DNA of 64,000 nt from Bradyrhizobium diversitatis (GTDB lineage: Bacteria > Pseudomonadota > Alphaproteobacteria > Rhizobiales > Xanthobacteraceae), in assembly GCF_016031635.1 (NCBI RefSeq), contig NZ_JACEGD010000001.1:274315-338314 (forward strand). Reading direction: 5' to 3'. The first letter of the stretch is position 1; every line of letters starts with the position of its first letter. Positions 53,551 through 62,360 of the stretch are shown piece after piece. The position numbers and the translations under genes are program-made. The notes beneath the pieces were generated by a model. It did no database searches. It had not been told where the DNA came from and worked only from the letters and a program-made list of their open reading frames with translations.

Positions 53551-54711
53551 TCACGCATCGACGCGCGTCATCCGGCGCTGCTCCGCCGTGACGATCCGCG
53601 CCGACAGCGTGACGAGGCCCATCAATCCGGCCAGCAGCCAGAACGCCATGGGCAATCCGCCAAGACGTGCGACGAAGCCTACGCCGGCGGGGCCGATCAG
53701 GACCCCCGCGTATCCCGCAGTCGTGATCGCCGCGACCGCAAGCCCGGTAGGCATCACCGTTTGCCGCGCGGCCCGCCGGAACAGCACCGGCACGAGGTTT
53801 GACGCACCGAGCCCGATCAGCAGGAATCCGCCGAGGGCGACCGCCGCGGCAGGCGCCGTCAGCAGGATCACAAAGCCCGCGATCGCGATGAGGCTGCCCC
53901 AGAGCAAGGTCGTGCGGTCCCCGATGCGCGCAACGACCGCGTCGCCGCCAAGCCGACCTATCGTCATGGCGATCGAGAACACGATGTAGCCGGCTCCGCC
54001 CTGCGCCTCGGTGACGAGCCCCGCGCCGATGACGAGGAGCGCGCCCCAATCGAGCATTGCGCCTTCGACGAGGAAGGTGATGGCGCCGAGCAGCGCAAGC
54101 AGCAGCACCGATCCGTGCGGCAGCACGAACAACGGGCCGTCCTGCACCTGCACCGAGCGAAGCAGGCGCGGCCAGGTCGCAAACATCGCGAGCAGCATCA
54201 GGGCGGAGCAGATCAATGTGCACGCCAGCGCACCGAGTTGCAACGAGAGCAGCACCGTCATCAGCGCGGATCCGGCGAAGCCGCCGATGCTGAACAAGGC
54301 GTGGAAGCCGGACATCAGCGGGCGTCCCGCGGCGCGCTCCACCTCCACGGCGTGGATGTTCATGGCGACGTCGATCGAGCCGAGCGCGGCGCCGAACGCA
54401 AAGAGCACCAGCGCCAGAGACGTGGGCGAGCCTGCGATCGCGAGCAGCGGCAGGACCAGCGCGAGCATGAACCCGCTTGCGACGATGATCGGCCTGCTGC
54501 CGTAGCGCGCACTGAGAACGCCGGTCAGCAGCATCGCGACGACCGAGCCGATGCCGAGGCTGAGCAGGAGCAGCCCGAGGACCCCGTCGTCGACGCCGAG
54601 CCGCGCCTTCGCGAACGGCACCAGCGGCGCCCAGCACGCGATGCCGAAGCCTGCGACGAAGAAGGCAAGCCGGGTCGCAAGGCGGGTCGCCGGCCGGTCG
54701 GCTGAAGACAT
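53551..54711 (-). CDS. MFS transporter, YbjJ/fucose-permease-like
   Basis: 386 residues with about 12 membrane segments. The N-terminus RLAFFVAGFGIACWAPLVPFAKARLG, the SLGIGSVVAML segment, and HALFSIGGFAGSALM are typical of the YbjJ-like group. ATG 54711 has GGGAG six bases upstream. Stands alone between regulator 3 and the hut region; substrate unknown. The upstream gap 54712-55088 (377 bp) holds two palindromic repeats and no gene. Confidence 0.82.
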   Translation of the reverse strand: MSSADRPATRLATRLAFFVAGFGIACWAPLVPFAKARLGVDDGVLGLLLLSLGIGSVVAMLLTGVLSARYGSRPIIVASGFMLALVLPLLAIAGSPTSLALVLFAFGAALGSIDVAMNIHAVEVERAAGRPLMSGFHALFSIGGFAGSALMTVLLSLQLGALACTLICSALMLLAMFATWPRLLRSVQVQDGPLFVLPHGSVLLLALLGAITFLVEGAMLDWGALLVIGAGLVTEAQGGAGYIVFSIAMTIGRLGGDAVVARIGDRTTLLWGSLIAIAGFVILLTAPAAAVALGGFLLIGLGASNLVPVLFRRAARQTVMPTGLAVAAITTAGYAGVLIGPAGVGFVARLGGLPMAFWLLAGLMGLVTLSARIVTAEQRRMTRVDA

Positions 54712-54918
54712 GAGAACTCCCGGGGAAGCAGGCAGGGCGATCGACAAGCCCGACGATTGTCGCGACTTTATGTCTGTGGCGCACACGAGGTGTCGCGGTC
54801 GCGGGGGACCTTCGGTCGATGTGCATTCGATCGTTGGAACCAGTGCAGATTCGTAACGAACGCGGCTGTCTCGTATGACCCGTAGAAGCAATGATCGCGA
54901 CTCCATCACCGTCACCCT

Positions 54919-54945
54919 GAGGCGCTCGCCTCTTCGGCGAGCCTC
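54919..54945. repeat. Hairpin repeat GAGGC...GCCTC
   Basis: GAGGCGCTCGCC and GGCGAGCCTC form a stem around TCTTC, flanked by CACCCT and GAAGGGCGACGG. Resembles another common Bradyrhizobium intergenic palindrome; may act in mRNA 3'-end processing. Confidence 0.5.
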
Positions 54946-54981
54946 GAAGGGCGACGGCCTGGCCGCAATTGCCGCGTGGCT

Positions 54982-55039
54982 CTGGGTCCCGGCTCTGCGC
55001 CGCAATGCTCCACGCATTGCAGCTTGTCCGGGACACGAG
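54982..55039. repeat. Second copy of the CTGGGTCCCGGCTCTGC repeat
   Basis: Matches 35709-35766 with few differences, including the inner hairpin (GCAATGCTCCACGCATTGC here) and the TCCGGGACACGAG end. The inverted partner arm present at 35638-35681 is not obvious here. Confidence 0.65.
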
Positions 55040-55088
55040 CGCTTGTGCCGCGCGATCGACTGCCGCAGATCGGCAGCCGCATCTCGCT

Positions 55089-56321
55089 CTAGCCGCCGAG
55101 GATCCGCCGGCAGGCGTCGACGAAGACCTCTGCGCCGGTGACGATATCGGCGTCGGCGGTGTTCTCGGTCCAGTGATGGCTGATGCCGCCGATCGAAGGC
55201 ACGAACAGCATGCCCGCGGGCATGACGGTCGCGAGCATCTGCGCGTCATGCCCGGCGCCGCTGGGCATGCGGAGGGACCGGCCGCCGGCCAGTGCCCTGC
55301 TCGCGGCCTCGATTGCGTCCTGGAAGCCGGAATTCATCATGGCGGGCGCACCAGTGCGCAATTTCTCGACGGTGACGGTGCAGGGACCGTTCGCACTGGC
55401 CTCCTCCGCCATGGTCCGCAGCAATTGCTCCAGCCGCGCGATCACGGCCGGATCATCGTCGCGGATCTGGAACAGCATCTCTGCGCCACCCGGAATGATG
55501 CTCGGAGCGCCCGGATCGAGCGCGATGCGCCCGGTGGTCCAGACCGTGCGCGGGCCGCAGGCAGACGGAAAGCGTTCGTCGATCGCGACGCAGAATTTTG
55601 CCAGCGCGAGGCCGGCATCCTTCCGCACTGCCATGCGCGTGGTGCCGGCGTGGTTCTGCTCGCCGGTAAAATTGATCTGGTACTGCCAGATGCCGACGAT
55701 GGAGGTCACGACGCCGATCGCGAGGCCGCCGCTTTCGAGCGTATCGCCCTGCTCGATATGCGCCTCCAGATAGCCAACGTGCCGCCCCGGCTCGACGGTG
55801 ATGCGCGGGCGTCCGGCGAGACCCATGTCGGCAAGCGCATCGCGCATGGTGCGGCCGCTGGTGCGGTCGCGCGCGGCGTCAATGTCGGCCTCGGTCACCT
55901 GTCCGACATAGGAGCGCGAGCCGAGGAAATGGCCGAAATGTCCCTCCTCGTCGCACCAGGCGGCGACCTCGACCGCGCCGTTGAGCGATGGATCGGTATT
56001 GAGCACGCGCGCGGCTTCGAGCGCGTAGACGACGCCGAGTGGACCATCGAGCCAGCCGGCGTAGTTCTGGCTTTCCAGGTGCGAGCCCGTCAGCAGCTTC
56101 GGTCCGGGCTTCGTGCTGGTGCCGAAGACATTGCCGATGCCGTCGATCGTCGCGGAGAGGTTGGCCTCGGGCAGCTTCTGAACGAGCCATTCCAGCGAAA
56201 GCTTGTGCGGCTCGGAGAAGGTCGGCTTGTGCACGCCGGTCTTGTAGGCGCCAAAGGCGCGCAGCGCATGGAGGTCGGCGAGCACGCGATTTCCGTCGGC
56301 GCGGGGTTGGGTGTCAGGCAT
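55089..56321 (-). CDS. M20-family Zn amidohydrolase (allantoate/N-carbamoyl-amino-acid hydrolase type)
   Basis: 410 residues of the M20 metallo-amidase group. Metal ligands are visible in GSHLESQN (His), LDGPLGVV (Asp), AWCDEEGHFG (Glu pair), EAHIEQGD (His) and ISHHWTEN (His). The dimerisation/specificity domain includes QNHAGTTRM. Group members cleave N-carbamoyl amino acids, ureidopropionate or allantoate. ATG 56321 overlaps the upstream ATPase stop by 8 bp, so it is the last gene of the hut-linked operon. A role on N-formyl or N-formimino intermediates of histidine breakdown, or on a related imported amide, is inferred. Confidence 0.82.
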   Translation of the reverse strand: MPDTQPRADGNRVLADLHALRAFGAYKTGVHKPTFSEPHKLSLEWLVQKLPEANLSATIDGIGNVFGTSTKPGPKLLTGSHLESQNYAGWLDGPLGVVYALEAARVLNTDPSLNGAVEVAAWCDEEGHFGHFLGSRSYVGQVTEADIDAARDRTSGRTMRDALADMGLAGRPRITVEPGRHVGYLEAHIEQGDTLESGGLAIGVVTSIVGIWQYQINFTGEQNHAGTTRMAVRKDAGLALAKFCVAIDERFPSACGPRTVWTTGRIALDPGAPSIIPGGAEMLFQIRDDDPAVIARLEQLLRTMAEEASANGPCTVTVEKLRTGAPAMMNSGFQDAIEAASRALAGGRSLRMPSGAGHDAQMLATVMPAGMLFVPSIGGISHHWTENTADADIVTGAEVFVDACRRILGG

Positions 56322-57099
56322 GTTCGGCAACTTTCAGCGCCTCGGTGCGGATCTCCTCGACCAGCCGCTCCTTGAGCTGGACGAATTCCGGCGTGGTCTT
56401 GATCTTGTAGGAGCGCGGATGCGGCAGGTCCACATGGATCTCGGCCTTAATGCGTCCCGGACGCGCGCTCATGACGATGACGCGGCTGCCGAGGAAGATC
56501 GCTTCCTCGATGTCGTGGGTCACGAACAGCACCGTCTTCTGGTCGCGCTCCCAGATCCCCAGCAGCATTTCCTGCATGAGGGCGCGGGTCTGGTTGTCCA
56601 ACGCGCCGAAGGGCTCGTCGAGCAAGAGGATCTTCGGATCATTGGCGAGCGCGCGGGCAATCGCTGTGCGCTGCTGCATGCCGCCCGAGAGCTGCTTCGG
56701 CCAATGGTTCTCGAAGCCGGACAGACCGACCTGGCGGATGAAGGCATCGGCGATCTTGTTCCGCTCGTCCTGTGCCACGCCGCGCTCGCGCGGGCCGAAG
56801 GCGATGTTCTCGCGCACCGTCAGCCAAGGGAACAGCGTGTAGGACTGGAACACCATGCCGCGATCGGCGCCCGGGCCCGTCACCTCGCGCCCGTCGAGCG
56901 TGACGCGTCCGCCGGTCGGGCGGTCGAGGCCGGCGACGATGCGCAGCAGCGTGGACTTGCCGCAGCCGGAGGGACCGAGGATGGTGACGAAGTCGTTGTT
57001 GCCGATGACGAGATCGGTGGGCTCCAGCGCCTTGGTGGGCGCATTGCCGTGGCGCGCGGGGAAGGTGCGCGAGACCTGTTCGATCTTCAGCATCGTCAT
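56314..57099 (-). CDS. NitT/TauT-family ABC transporter ATP-binding protein
   Basis: 261 residues: Walker A GPSGCGKSTLL (about 44), Q-loop VFQSYTLFPWLTV, signature LSGGMQQRTAIARA, Walker B ILLLDEPFGALD, H-loop FVTHDIEEAI. ATG 57099 overlaps the permease stop (ATGA). Works with the permease and binding protein upstream in an importer of the SsuB/TauB type. Confidence 0.9.
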   Translation of the reverse strand: MTMLKIEQVSRTFPARHGNAPTKALEPTDLVIGNNDFVTILGPSGCGKSTLLRIVAGLDRPTGGRVTLDGREVTGPGADRGMVFQSYTLFPWLTVRENIAFGPRERGVAQDERNKIADAFIRQVGLSGFENHWPKQLSGGMQQRTAIARALANDPKILLLDEPFGALDNQTRALMQEMLLGIWERDQKTVLFVTHDIEEAIFLGSRVIVMSARPGRIKAEIHVDLPHPRSYKIKTTPEFVQLKERLVEEIRTEALKVAEHA

Positions 57100-57869
57100 G
57101 CGAGCTTCCAGGGAAACAGCCAGGCGTTGAACGCCTTGAACAGGAAGTCCGAGATCAGGCCGATCAGTCCGATCACGATGATGCCGAAGATGATCTGGCC
57201 GGTGTTGAGCAGCGCCTGGCTGTCGGTGATCATGTGACCGATGCCGGAGGACGATCCGATCAGCTCGGCGACGATGACGTAGGTCCAGGCCCAGCCCAGC
57301 ACCAGCCGCAGGATCTCGGCGATCTCGGGCGCGGAGGAGGGCAGCAGCACCCGGCGGATGATACCGCGGTCGCTCGCTCCAAGCGTATAGGCGGCCTCGA
57401 CCAGATCGCGCCGCGTGGCGCCGACGGTCACCGCGACCATCAGGATGACCTGGAATACCGAGCCGATGAAGATCACGAGCAGCTTCTGCAATTCGCCGAT
57501 GCCGGCCCACAGGATCAGCAGCGGAATGAATGCGGAAGCGGGCAAATAGCGCGCGAATGACACGAACGGTTCGAGGAACGCCTCGACCGGCTTGTAGGCG
57601 CCCATCAAGACGCCGAGCGGCACCGCGATGACCGCCGCGAGCGCGAAGCCGCCGACGACGCGCCAGATCGTCATGCCGATGTCGAACAGGAAGCCATGCT
57701 TGGTGAGCAGCTCGACGCCCTCCTGCACCATGGTTAGCGGATTGGCGAGGAAGGTTTTCGACACATGGCCGCCAAAGGTCGCCCAGGACCAGAGGGCGAC
57801 GAACAGCACGAAGAACGCAAGGCCATACGCCGCGCGCTGCCTAGATGTCACGGGATCCAGAGGACGCAT
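57096..57869 (-). CDS. NitT/TauT-family ABC transporter permease
   Basis: 257 residues with about six membrane helices and the EAA loop DLVEAAYTLGASDRGIIRRVLLP. Begins MRPLDPVTSRQRAAYGLAFF at ATG 57869 (a TTG one codon earlier is possible). Sits 63 bp after the binding-protein stop and is coupled to the ATPase gene. Confidence 0.88.
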   Translation of the reverse strand: MRPLDPVTSRQRAAYGLAFFVLFVALWSWATFGGHVSKTFLANPLTMVQEGVELLTKHGFLFDIGMTIWRVVGGFALAAVIAVPLGVLMGAYKPVEAFLEPFVSFARYLPASAFIPLLILWAGIGELQKLLVIFIGSVFQVILMVAVTVGATRRDLVEAAYTLGASDRGIIRRVLLPSSAPEIAEILRLVLGWAWTYVIVAELIGSSSGIGHMITDSQALLNTGQIIFGIIVIGLIGLISDFLFKAFNAWLFPWKLA

Positions 57870-57932
57870 CAAATTGCAAATCCGAATGACGCGCCGGCTC
57901 CGCCTCTGGCGGAACCGGCAGCGCGAAGAAAG

Positions 57933-58877
57933 TTACTTGATGAAGCTCGCGTCGTAGAGGTCCTCGACCTTCGGCACGGCCTTGATGATGCCGATCTCGA
58001 GCAGGAGCTCGGCGGCCTCCTTGTTGAAGGTCAGGAACTCGCCGGCGAAGAACTTCTGGTTTGCGGCCTTGTCCTGCCAGCGCAGATATTTCGCCGAGTT
58101 GCCGAACTGCTCGCCGGTCTGCTTCACGTCGGCGCCCATGATCTCGTAGGACTTGGCCTGGTCCTTGGCGATCATCTCGAGCGCCTCGAAATAGCTGTCG
58201 GCGAGCGCCTTGGCCGCCTTGGGATTGTCGGTGAGGAACTTCGGCGTGCAGCCGAACGTGTCCATGACCATCGGATAGTCCAGCGTGGTGGCGATGATCT
58301 TGCCCTTGTCCGGCGCGGCACGCACGGTCGACAAGTATGGCTCATAGGTCATCGCCGCATCGTTCTGGCCGGAGACGAAGGCCTGCGCCGCAGCCGCCGG
58401 CTCGAGGTTCACGACGGTTACGTCCTTCGTGGTGAGGCCGTTCTTCTTCAGCATCCAGGCCAGCGCGAAATAGGGCGAGGTGCCGGGTGCGGACGCCGCG
58501 ACGGTCTTGCCCTTCAGGTCCTTGATCGCGGCGACGTCGTTGCGCACCGCCATGCCGTCGGCGCCATAGCTCTTGTCGAGCTGGAAGATCTGCTTGGTCG
58601 CAACACCGTTGGCGTTCCAGGAGATCCAGGTCTCGACCGTGGTCGCCGCGCACTGGATGTCGCCGGAGGCGATCGCGAGATGGCGGTCCTTCTGCGGGAT
58701 CTTCTTGATGGTGACGTCGAGGCCGTTCTTCTTGAAGATGCCCGCCTCCTTCGCCAGGGTCAGCGGCGCGAAGCCGGTCCATCCGGAGATGCCGACGCCG
58801 ACCTTGACGTCGTCGGCGAGCGCGGGAGTGGCGGCCGCGAGAGCAATGATTGTCGCAAATAGCTTTGAACTACGCAT
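57933..58877 (-). CDS. NitT/TauT (NMT1-like) ABC transporter substrate-binding protein
   Basis: 314 residues with a signal peptide (MRSSKLFATIIALAAATPALA) and an NMT1/ThiY-like binding fold: VGISGWTGFAPLTLAKEAGI, FKKNGLDVTIKKIPQ, and AAVETWISW-type ligand loop (TTVETWISWN). Position behind hutF-hutC suggests it binds histidine, urocanate or a related imidazole or amide, but NMT1-type folds usually bind pyrimidines, sulfonates or nitrate, so the ligand is open. Confidence 0.86.
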   Translation of the reverse strand: MRSSKLFATIIALAAATPALADDVKVGVGISGWTGFAPLTLAKEAGIFKKNGLDVTIKKIPQKDRHLAIASGDIQCAATTVETWISWNANGVATKQIFQLDKSYGADGMAVRNDVAAIKDLKGKTVAASAPGTSPYFALAWMLKKNGLTTKDVTVVNLEPAAAAQAFVSGQNDAAMTYEPYLSTVRAAPDKGKIIATTLDYPMVMDTFGCTPKFLTDNPKAAKALADSYFEALEMIAKDQAKSYEIMGADVKQTGEQFGNSAKYLRWQDKAANQKFFAGEFLTFNKEAAELLLEIGIIKAVPKVEDLYDASFIK

Positions 58878-58982
58878 GATTGTCGTCCTCTTGCCGATCG
58901 ATGGATTGACGTCCTGTTGATCACTGTCGGCCCATCTGGACCGTTGCCCGAAGCGTTGCACGAATTGTGCCGACATGTCCTC

Positions 58983-59708
58983 TCAGCCTCCCTTGAATCG
59001 GGCGACAAGGCGGTGAGAGTCACCGGGATAGAGCAGGCGCACCGCGGTGATGGTGCGCGCGCTCCGCCAGGTGTAGCGGTCGATCACCAGGCAGGGCGCG
59101 CCGACGGCGATGTCGAGCGCCTCCGCGGTGCGATCGTCCGCAACGATGGCGCTGATCGTGTGCTCCGCTTCGGTCCATGGGACATGGTGAAGCAGCCACG
59201 AGCCGGGGGGCTCGCGCGAGAAGTCCGCGGTCGCGGCATCCGGCACGGACGACAGGTCGATCAGCCTGTCCTCGGCGGCGAAGGGCACGTTGTCGGCGCT
59301 GTGGCGGCAGGTGATCGCGACCACCTTGCCCGCCTTTTTGACGCCGAGGCGATCGCAGTCGGAAGCGGTCGCCGCGCGCAGCTTGCGGCCGATCAGCTCG
59401 TAGCCGTAAGCGCGGCCGAGGGCGGTGATCTCGGCGCGGATGTCGGCGATCTTGAGCACCGCCGACTGATGCTGCGGCCGGCGCACGAACGAGCCGGCGC
59501 GCCGGCGCCGCTCGATCAGATCTGCCTGCGCCAGCTCAGACAGTGCCTTGTTCACGGTCATGCGCGAGCAGCCGTAGCGCGCGACCAGCTCGTGCTCGAA
59601 GGGAATGCGATGGCCGGGCGGCCATTCGCCGGTCAGGATCCGCTTCTCGATGTCGGCGCGGATGCGCTTGTAGAGCGTCGGCTTGTCGGCATCGGTGACG
59701 AGGCTCAT
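58983..59708 (-). CDS. hutC: HutC, GntR-family histidine-utilisation repressor
   Basis: 241 residues. The GntR winged helix-turn-helix covers residues about 10-75 (KRIRADIEKRILTGEWPPGH ... YGCSRMTVNKALSELAQADL). A UTRA effector domain follows (about 95-235; ending ALDIAVGAPCLVIDRYTWRS and VRLLYPGDSHRLVARF), as in HutC, whose inducer is urocanate. The ATG overlaps the hutF stop. The palindrome at 61098-61117 is its likely operator. Confidence 0.92.
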   Translation of the reverse strand: MSLVTDADKPTLYKRIRADIEKRILTGEWPPGHRIPFEHELVARYGCSRMTVNKALSELAQADLIERRRRAGSFVRRPQHQSAVLKIADIRAEITALGRAYGYELIGRKLRAATASDCDRLGVKKAGKVVAITCRHSADNVPFAAEDRLIDLSSVPDAATADFSREPPGSWLLHHVPWTEAEHTISAIVADDRTAEALDIAVGAPCLVIDRYTWRSARTITAVRLLYPGDSHRLVARFKGG

Positions 59709-61063
59709 GCGACGAGCCTCCGGACCGATGCATTGAAGCGCTCGCGCGCTGGCTGACGCAGCCTGTGCCGGCCGCCTTCGACGACCTTGGCGCCGCCGGC
59801 CCAAACGCAATCGATCGCACCGCTGCCGGCCGCAAAAATCCAGCCATCGATAGCCGCATCCCCCTGACGTCCGGCCAGCGATGGATGCGCAGTGTCGAGG
59901 GTGACGATGTCAGCGCGCGCACCGGGCGTGAGGCCGACTGTCGATTGCGCCAGCGCCTGTGCTCCGCCCGCGAGCGCATGATCGAACAGCGTGCGTCCCG
60001 TCGAACGACCCGCGCCACTGGAGAGCACGTTGCGTTGGCGATGCTTGAGGCGCTGGCCATATTCGAGCTGACGGAGCTCGTCCGCGACGCCGACCAGCAC
60101 GTTGGAATCAGTGCCCACACCGAGTGCACCGCCGGCAGCAAGAAATTCGCGCGCTGGGAAGATGCCATCGCCGAGGCTCGCCTCGGTGACAGGACAGAGG
60201 CCGGCGACTGCCCCCGTCCTTGCAAATGCGCTGACCTCTTCGTCCGTCGTGTGCGTTGCGTGAATGAGGCACCAGCGTTGATCGACTGGCGCGTGCTCCA
60301 GCAGCCATTGCACCGGGCGCTGTCCCGACCAGGCGAGGCAGTCCTCGACTTCCTTCACCTGCTCGGCGGCGTGAATGTGCACCGGCCCGCCGTCGGCCAG
60401 CGGAACGATCGCCGTGAGCTCGTTCGGCGTCACCGCGCGCAGGCTGTGCGGCGCGATGCCGATATTGGCGTCCGGCAATTCTGCAATAACTTTGCGCGAA
60501 GCAGCCATCAATGCGGCGAACTGATCGACCGAGCAGATGAAGCGACGCTGGCCGGCATGCGGCGCTGCTCCTCCAAACGAGCCATGCGCATAGAAACTCG
60601 GCAGCAGCGTGAGGGCGATGCCTGATGCTTCAGCAGCCAGCGCAATGCGCGAGGCCATTTCGGCAGGATCCGCATAGGGCGAGCCGTCGCGATCATGATG
60701 CAGGTAATGAAACTCGCCAACGCGGGTGAAGCCCTGCTCGAGCATCTCGACATAGAGCAGCGTCGCAACAGCCGCAACGTCGTCCGGCGTCATGGCCAGC
60801 GCAAAGCGATACATCGTCTCGCGCCAGGTCCAGAAGGTGTCGGTGCTGTCTCCGCGCAGCTCCGCAAGTCCCGCCATGCCGCGCTGGAACGCGTGGCTGT
60901 GCAGGCTCGCCAATCCAGGCAGTGCGATTGCGTGGCGTTCATCGCCTGGCACGGGCGCGACATTCGGCGTCACCTCGGCGATCGCGCCGGCGGTGATCAC
61001 CACCTGCACGTCATTGGCCCAGCCCGAGGGCAGGAGCGCGGAGGCGAAATGCAGTCGTGTCAT
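59705..61063 (-). CDS. hutF: HutF, formimidoylglutamate deiminase
   Basis: Amidohydrolase-superfamily enzyme of 452 residues that converts N-formimino-L-glutamate to N-formyl-L-glutamate and ammonia. Metal and catalytic motifs: PGLASLHSHAFQRGMAG (HxH), HIHAAEQVKEVEDC, LIHATHT and GTDSNVLVG. It implies the five-step Hut route, with HutG (N-formylglutamate deformylase) expected outside the window. First gene of the minus-strand operon, divergent from hutI across the HutC palindrome. Confidence 0.93.
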   Translation of the reverse strand: MTRLHFASALLPSGWANDVQVVITAGAIAEVTPNVAPVPGDERHAIALPGLASLHSHAFQRGMAGLAELRGDSTDTFWTWRETMYRFALAMTPDDVAAVATLLYVEMLEQGFTRVGEFHYLHHDRDGSPYADPAEMASRIALAAEASGIALTLLPSFYAHGSFGGAAPHAGQRRFICSVDQFAALMAASRKVIAELPDANIGIAPHSLRAVTPNELTAIVPLADGGPVHIHAAEQVKEVEDCLAWSGQRPVQWLLEHAPVDQRWCLIHATHTTDEEVSAFARTGAVAGLCPVTEASLGDGIFPAREFLAAGGALGVGTDSNVLVGVADELRQLEYGQRLKHRQRNVLSSGAGRSTGRTLFDHALAGGAQALAQSTVGLTPGARADIVTLDTAHPSLAGRQGDAAIDGWIFAAGSGAIDCVWAGGAKVVEGGRHRLRQPARERFNASVRRLVA

Positions 61064-61097
61064 GTTTCCATGCCGGCTGGACAGAACTCCCGCACGA

Positions 61098-61117
61098 TTA
61101 TATGTCTAGACATATAA
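61098..61117. promoter_or_regulatory. HutC operator palindrome
   Basis: TTATATGTCTAGACATATAA is a perfect 20-bp palindrome in the 82-bp hutF-hutI divergent spacer, strikingly AT-rich in a GC-rich region. The centre is 44 bp from the hutF start and 39 bp from the hutI start, so one site can repress both operons. It has the ATGT...ACAT half-site form seen for HutC. Confidence 0.8.
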
Positions 61118-61145
61118 GTCAAGCATCCCACGAAGGGGCCGTTGC

Positions 61146-62360
61146 ATGGCAGAGCGCTTCGACCGGATCTGGCACAATGCCCGGCTCGCCACGCTACGGG
61201 CCGACCGCCCCGACCTCGGCGAGATCGAGCACGGCGTGATTGCCGCGCGCGGCGGCCGTATCGTCTATGCCGGCGCGCAGGCCGATTTTCCGGCGGACGC
61301 CGATGCCGCTGAACGGGTCGACTGCGAAGGGCGCTGGATCACGCCCGGCCTCGTCGACTGCCACACCCATCTCGTCTATGGCGGCAACCGCGCGCATGAG
61401 TTCGAGCTGCGCCTGAAGGGCGCGAGCTATGAAGAGATTGCGCGCGCCGGCGGCGGCATCGTGTCGACGGTGGCCGCGACGCGCAAGGCGAGCGAGGCCG
61501 ATCTCGTCGCAAGTGCGCTGCCGCGGCTCGATGCGTTGATCGGCGAGGGCGCAACCACGATCGAGATCAAGTCGGGTTACGGCCTCGACACTGCGACCGA
61601 GATGCGGCAGCTCGCAGCCGCACGCAGCCTCGGACGCCGGCGACCGGTTGCGGTCCGCACGTCCTTTCTCGGCGCACATGCGCTGCCGGTGGAAGCTGAT
61701 GGCGACAAGGACCGCTACATCGATCTCGTCTGTCGGGAGATGTTGCCGGCGGTCGCAAAGGCGGGCCTCGCCGATGCGGTCGACGCCTTCATGGAAGGCA
61801 TTGCTTTCTCGGCTGCGCAAACCGCGCGGGTGTTCGAGACGGCGAGGGAACTCGGCCTGCCGGTCAAGCTGCATGCCGATCAGCTCTCGAACCTCGGCGG
61901 TGCTGCGCTTGCCGCAAAATTCTCGGCGCTGTCGGCCGATCATTTGGAGCACACTGACGAGGCCGGCGCCGCCGCAATGGCGAAGGCCGGGACGGTTGCG
62001 GTGCTGCTGCCCGGTGCGTTCTACTTCATTCGCGAGACGCAGAAGCCGCCAGTCGACGCGTTCCGCACGCATGGGGTTGCCATGGCGCTCGCGACCGACT
62101 GCAATCCCGGCAGCTCGCCACTGACTTCGCTTCTGCTGACGATGAATATGGGCGCGACACTGTTCCGGATGAATGTGGCCGAATGCATCGCAGGCGTCAC
62201 CCGTGAGGGTGCACGTGCGCTCGGTATCCTCAGCGAAGCCGGCACGCTGGAGGCCGGCAAATGGTGCGATCTCGCGATCTGGGACATCGAGCGACCCGCC
62301 GAATTGGTCTACCGCATCGGCTTCAATCCGCTGCACCGCCGGGTGTGGAGGGGACAATGA
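61146..62360 (+). CDS. hutI: HutI, imidazolonepropionase
   Basis: Amidohydrolase of 404 residues, full length. Opens 4-imidazolone-5-propionate to N-formiminoglutamate. Motifs: [21 protein letters not shown] (HxH metal site and substrate arginine), [32 protein letters not shown], and [10 protein letters not shown] (catalytic Asp). The stop overlaps the hutH ATG (ATGA). Confidence 0.95.
   Translation: MAERFDRIWHNARLATLRADRPDLGEIEHGVIAARGGRIVYAGAQADFPADADAAERVDCEGRWITPGLVDCHTHLVYGGNRAHEFELRLKGASYEEIARAGGGIVSTVAATRKASEADLVASALPRLDALIGEGATTIEIKSGYGLDTATEMRQLAAARSLGRRRPVAVRTSFLGAHALPVEADGDKDRYIDLVCREMLPAVAKAGLADAVDAFMEGIAFSAAQTARVFETARELGLPVKLHADQLSNLGGAALAAKFSALSADHLEHTDEAGAAAMAKAGTVAVLLPGAFYFIRETQKPPVDAFRTHGVAMALATDCNPGSSPLTSLLLTMNMGATLFRMNVAECIAGVTREGARALGILSEAGTLEAGKWCDLAIWDIERPAELVYRIGFNPLHRRVWRGQ

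Noticed and set aside
54982..55039. Repeat considered as part of an insertion sequence
   Set aside because: No transposase frame or target duplication nearby; it fits a palindromic intergenic repeat.
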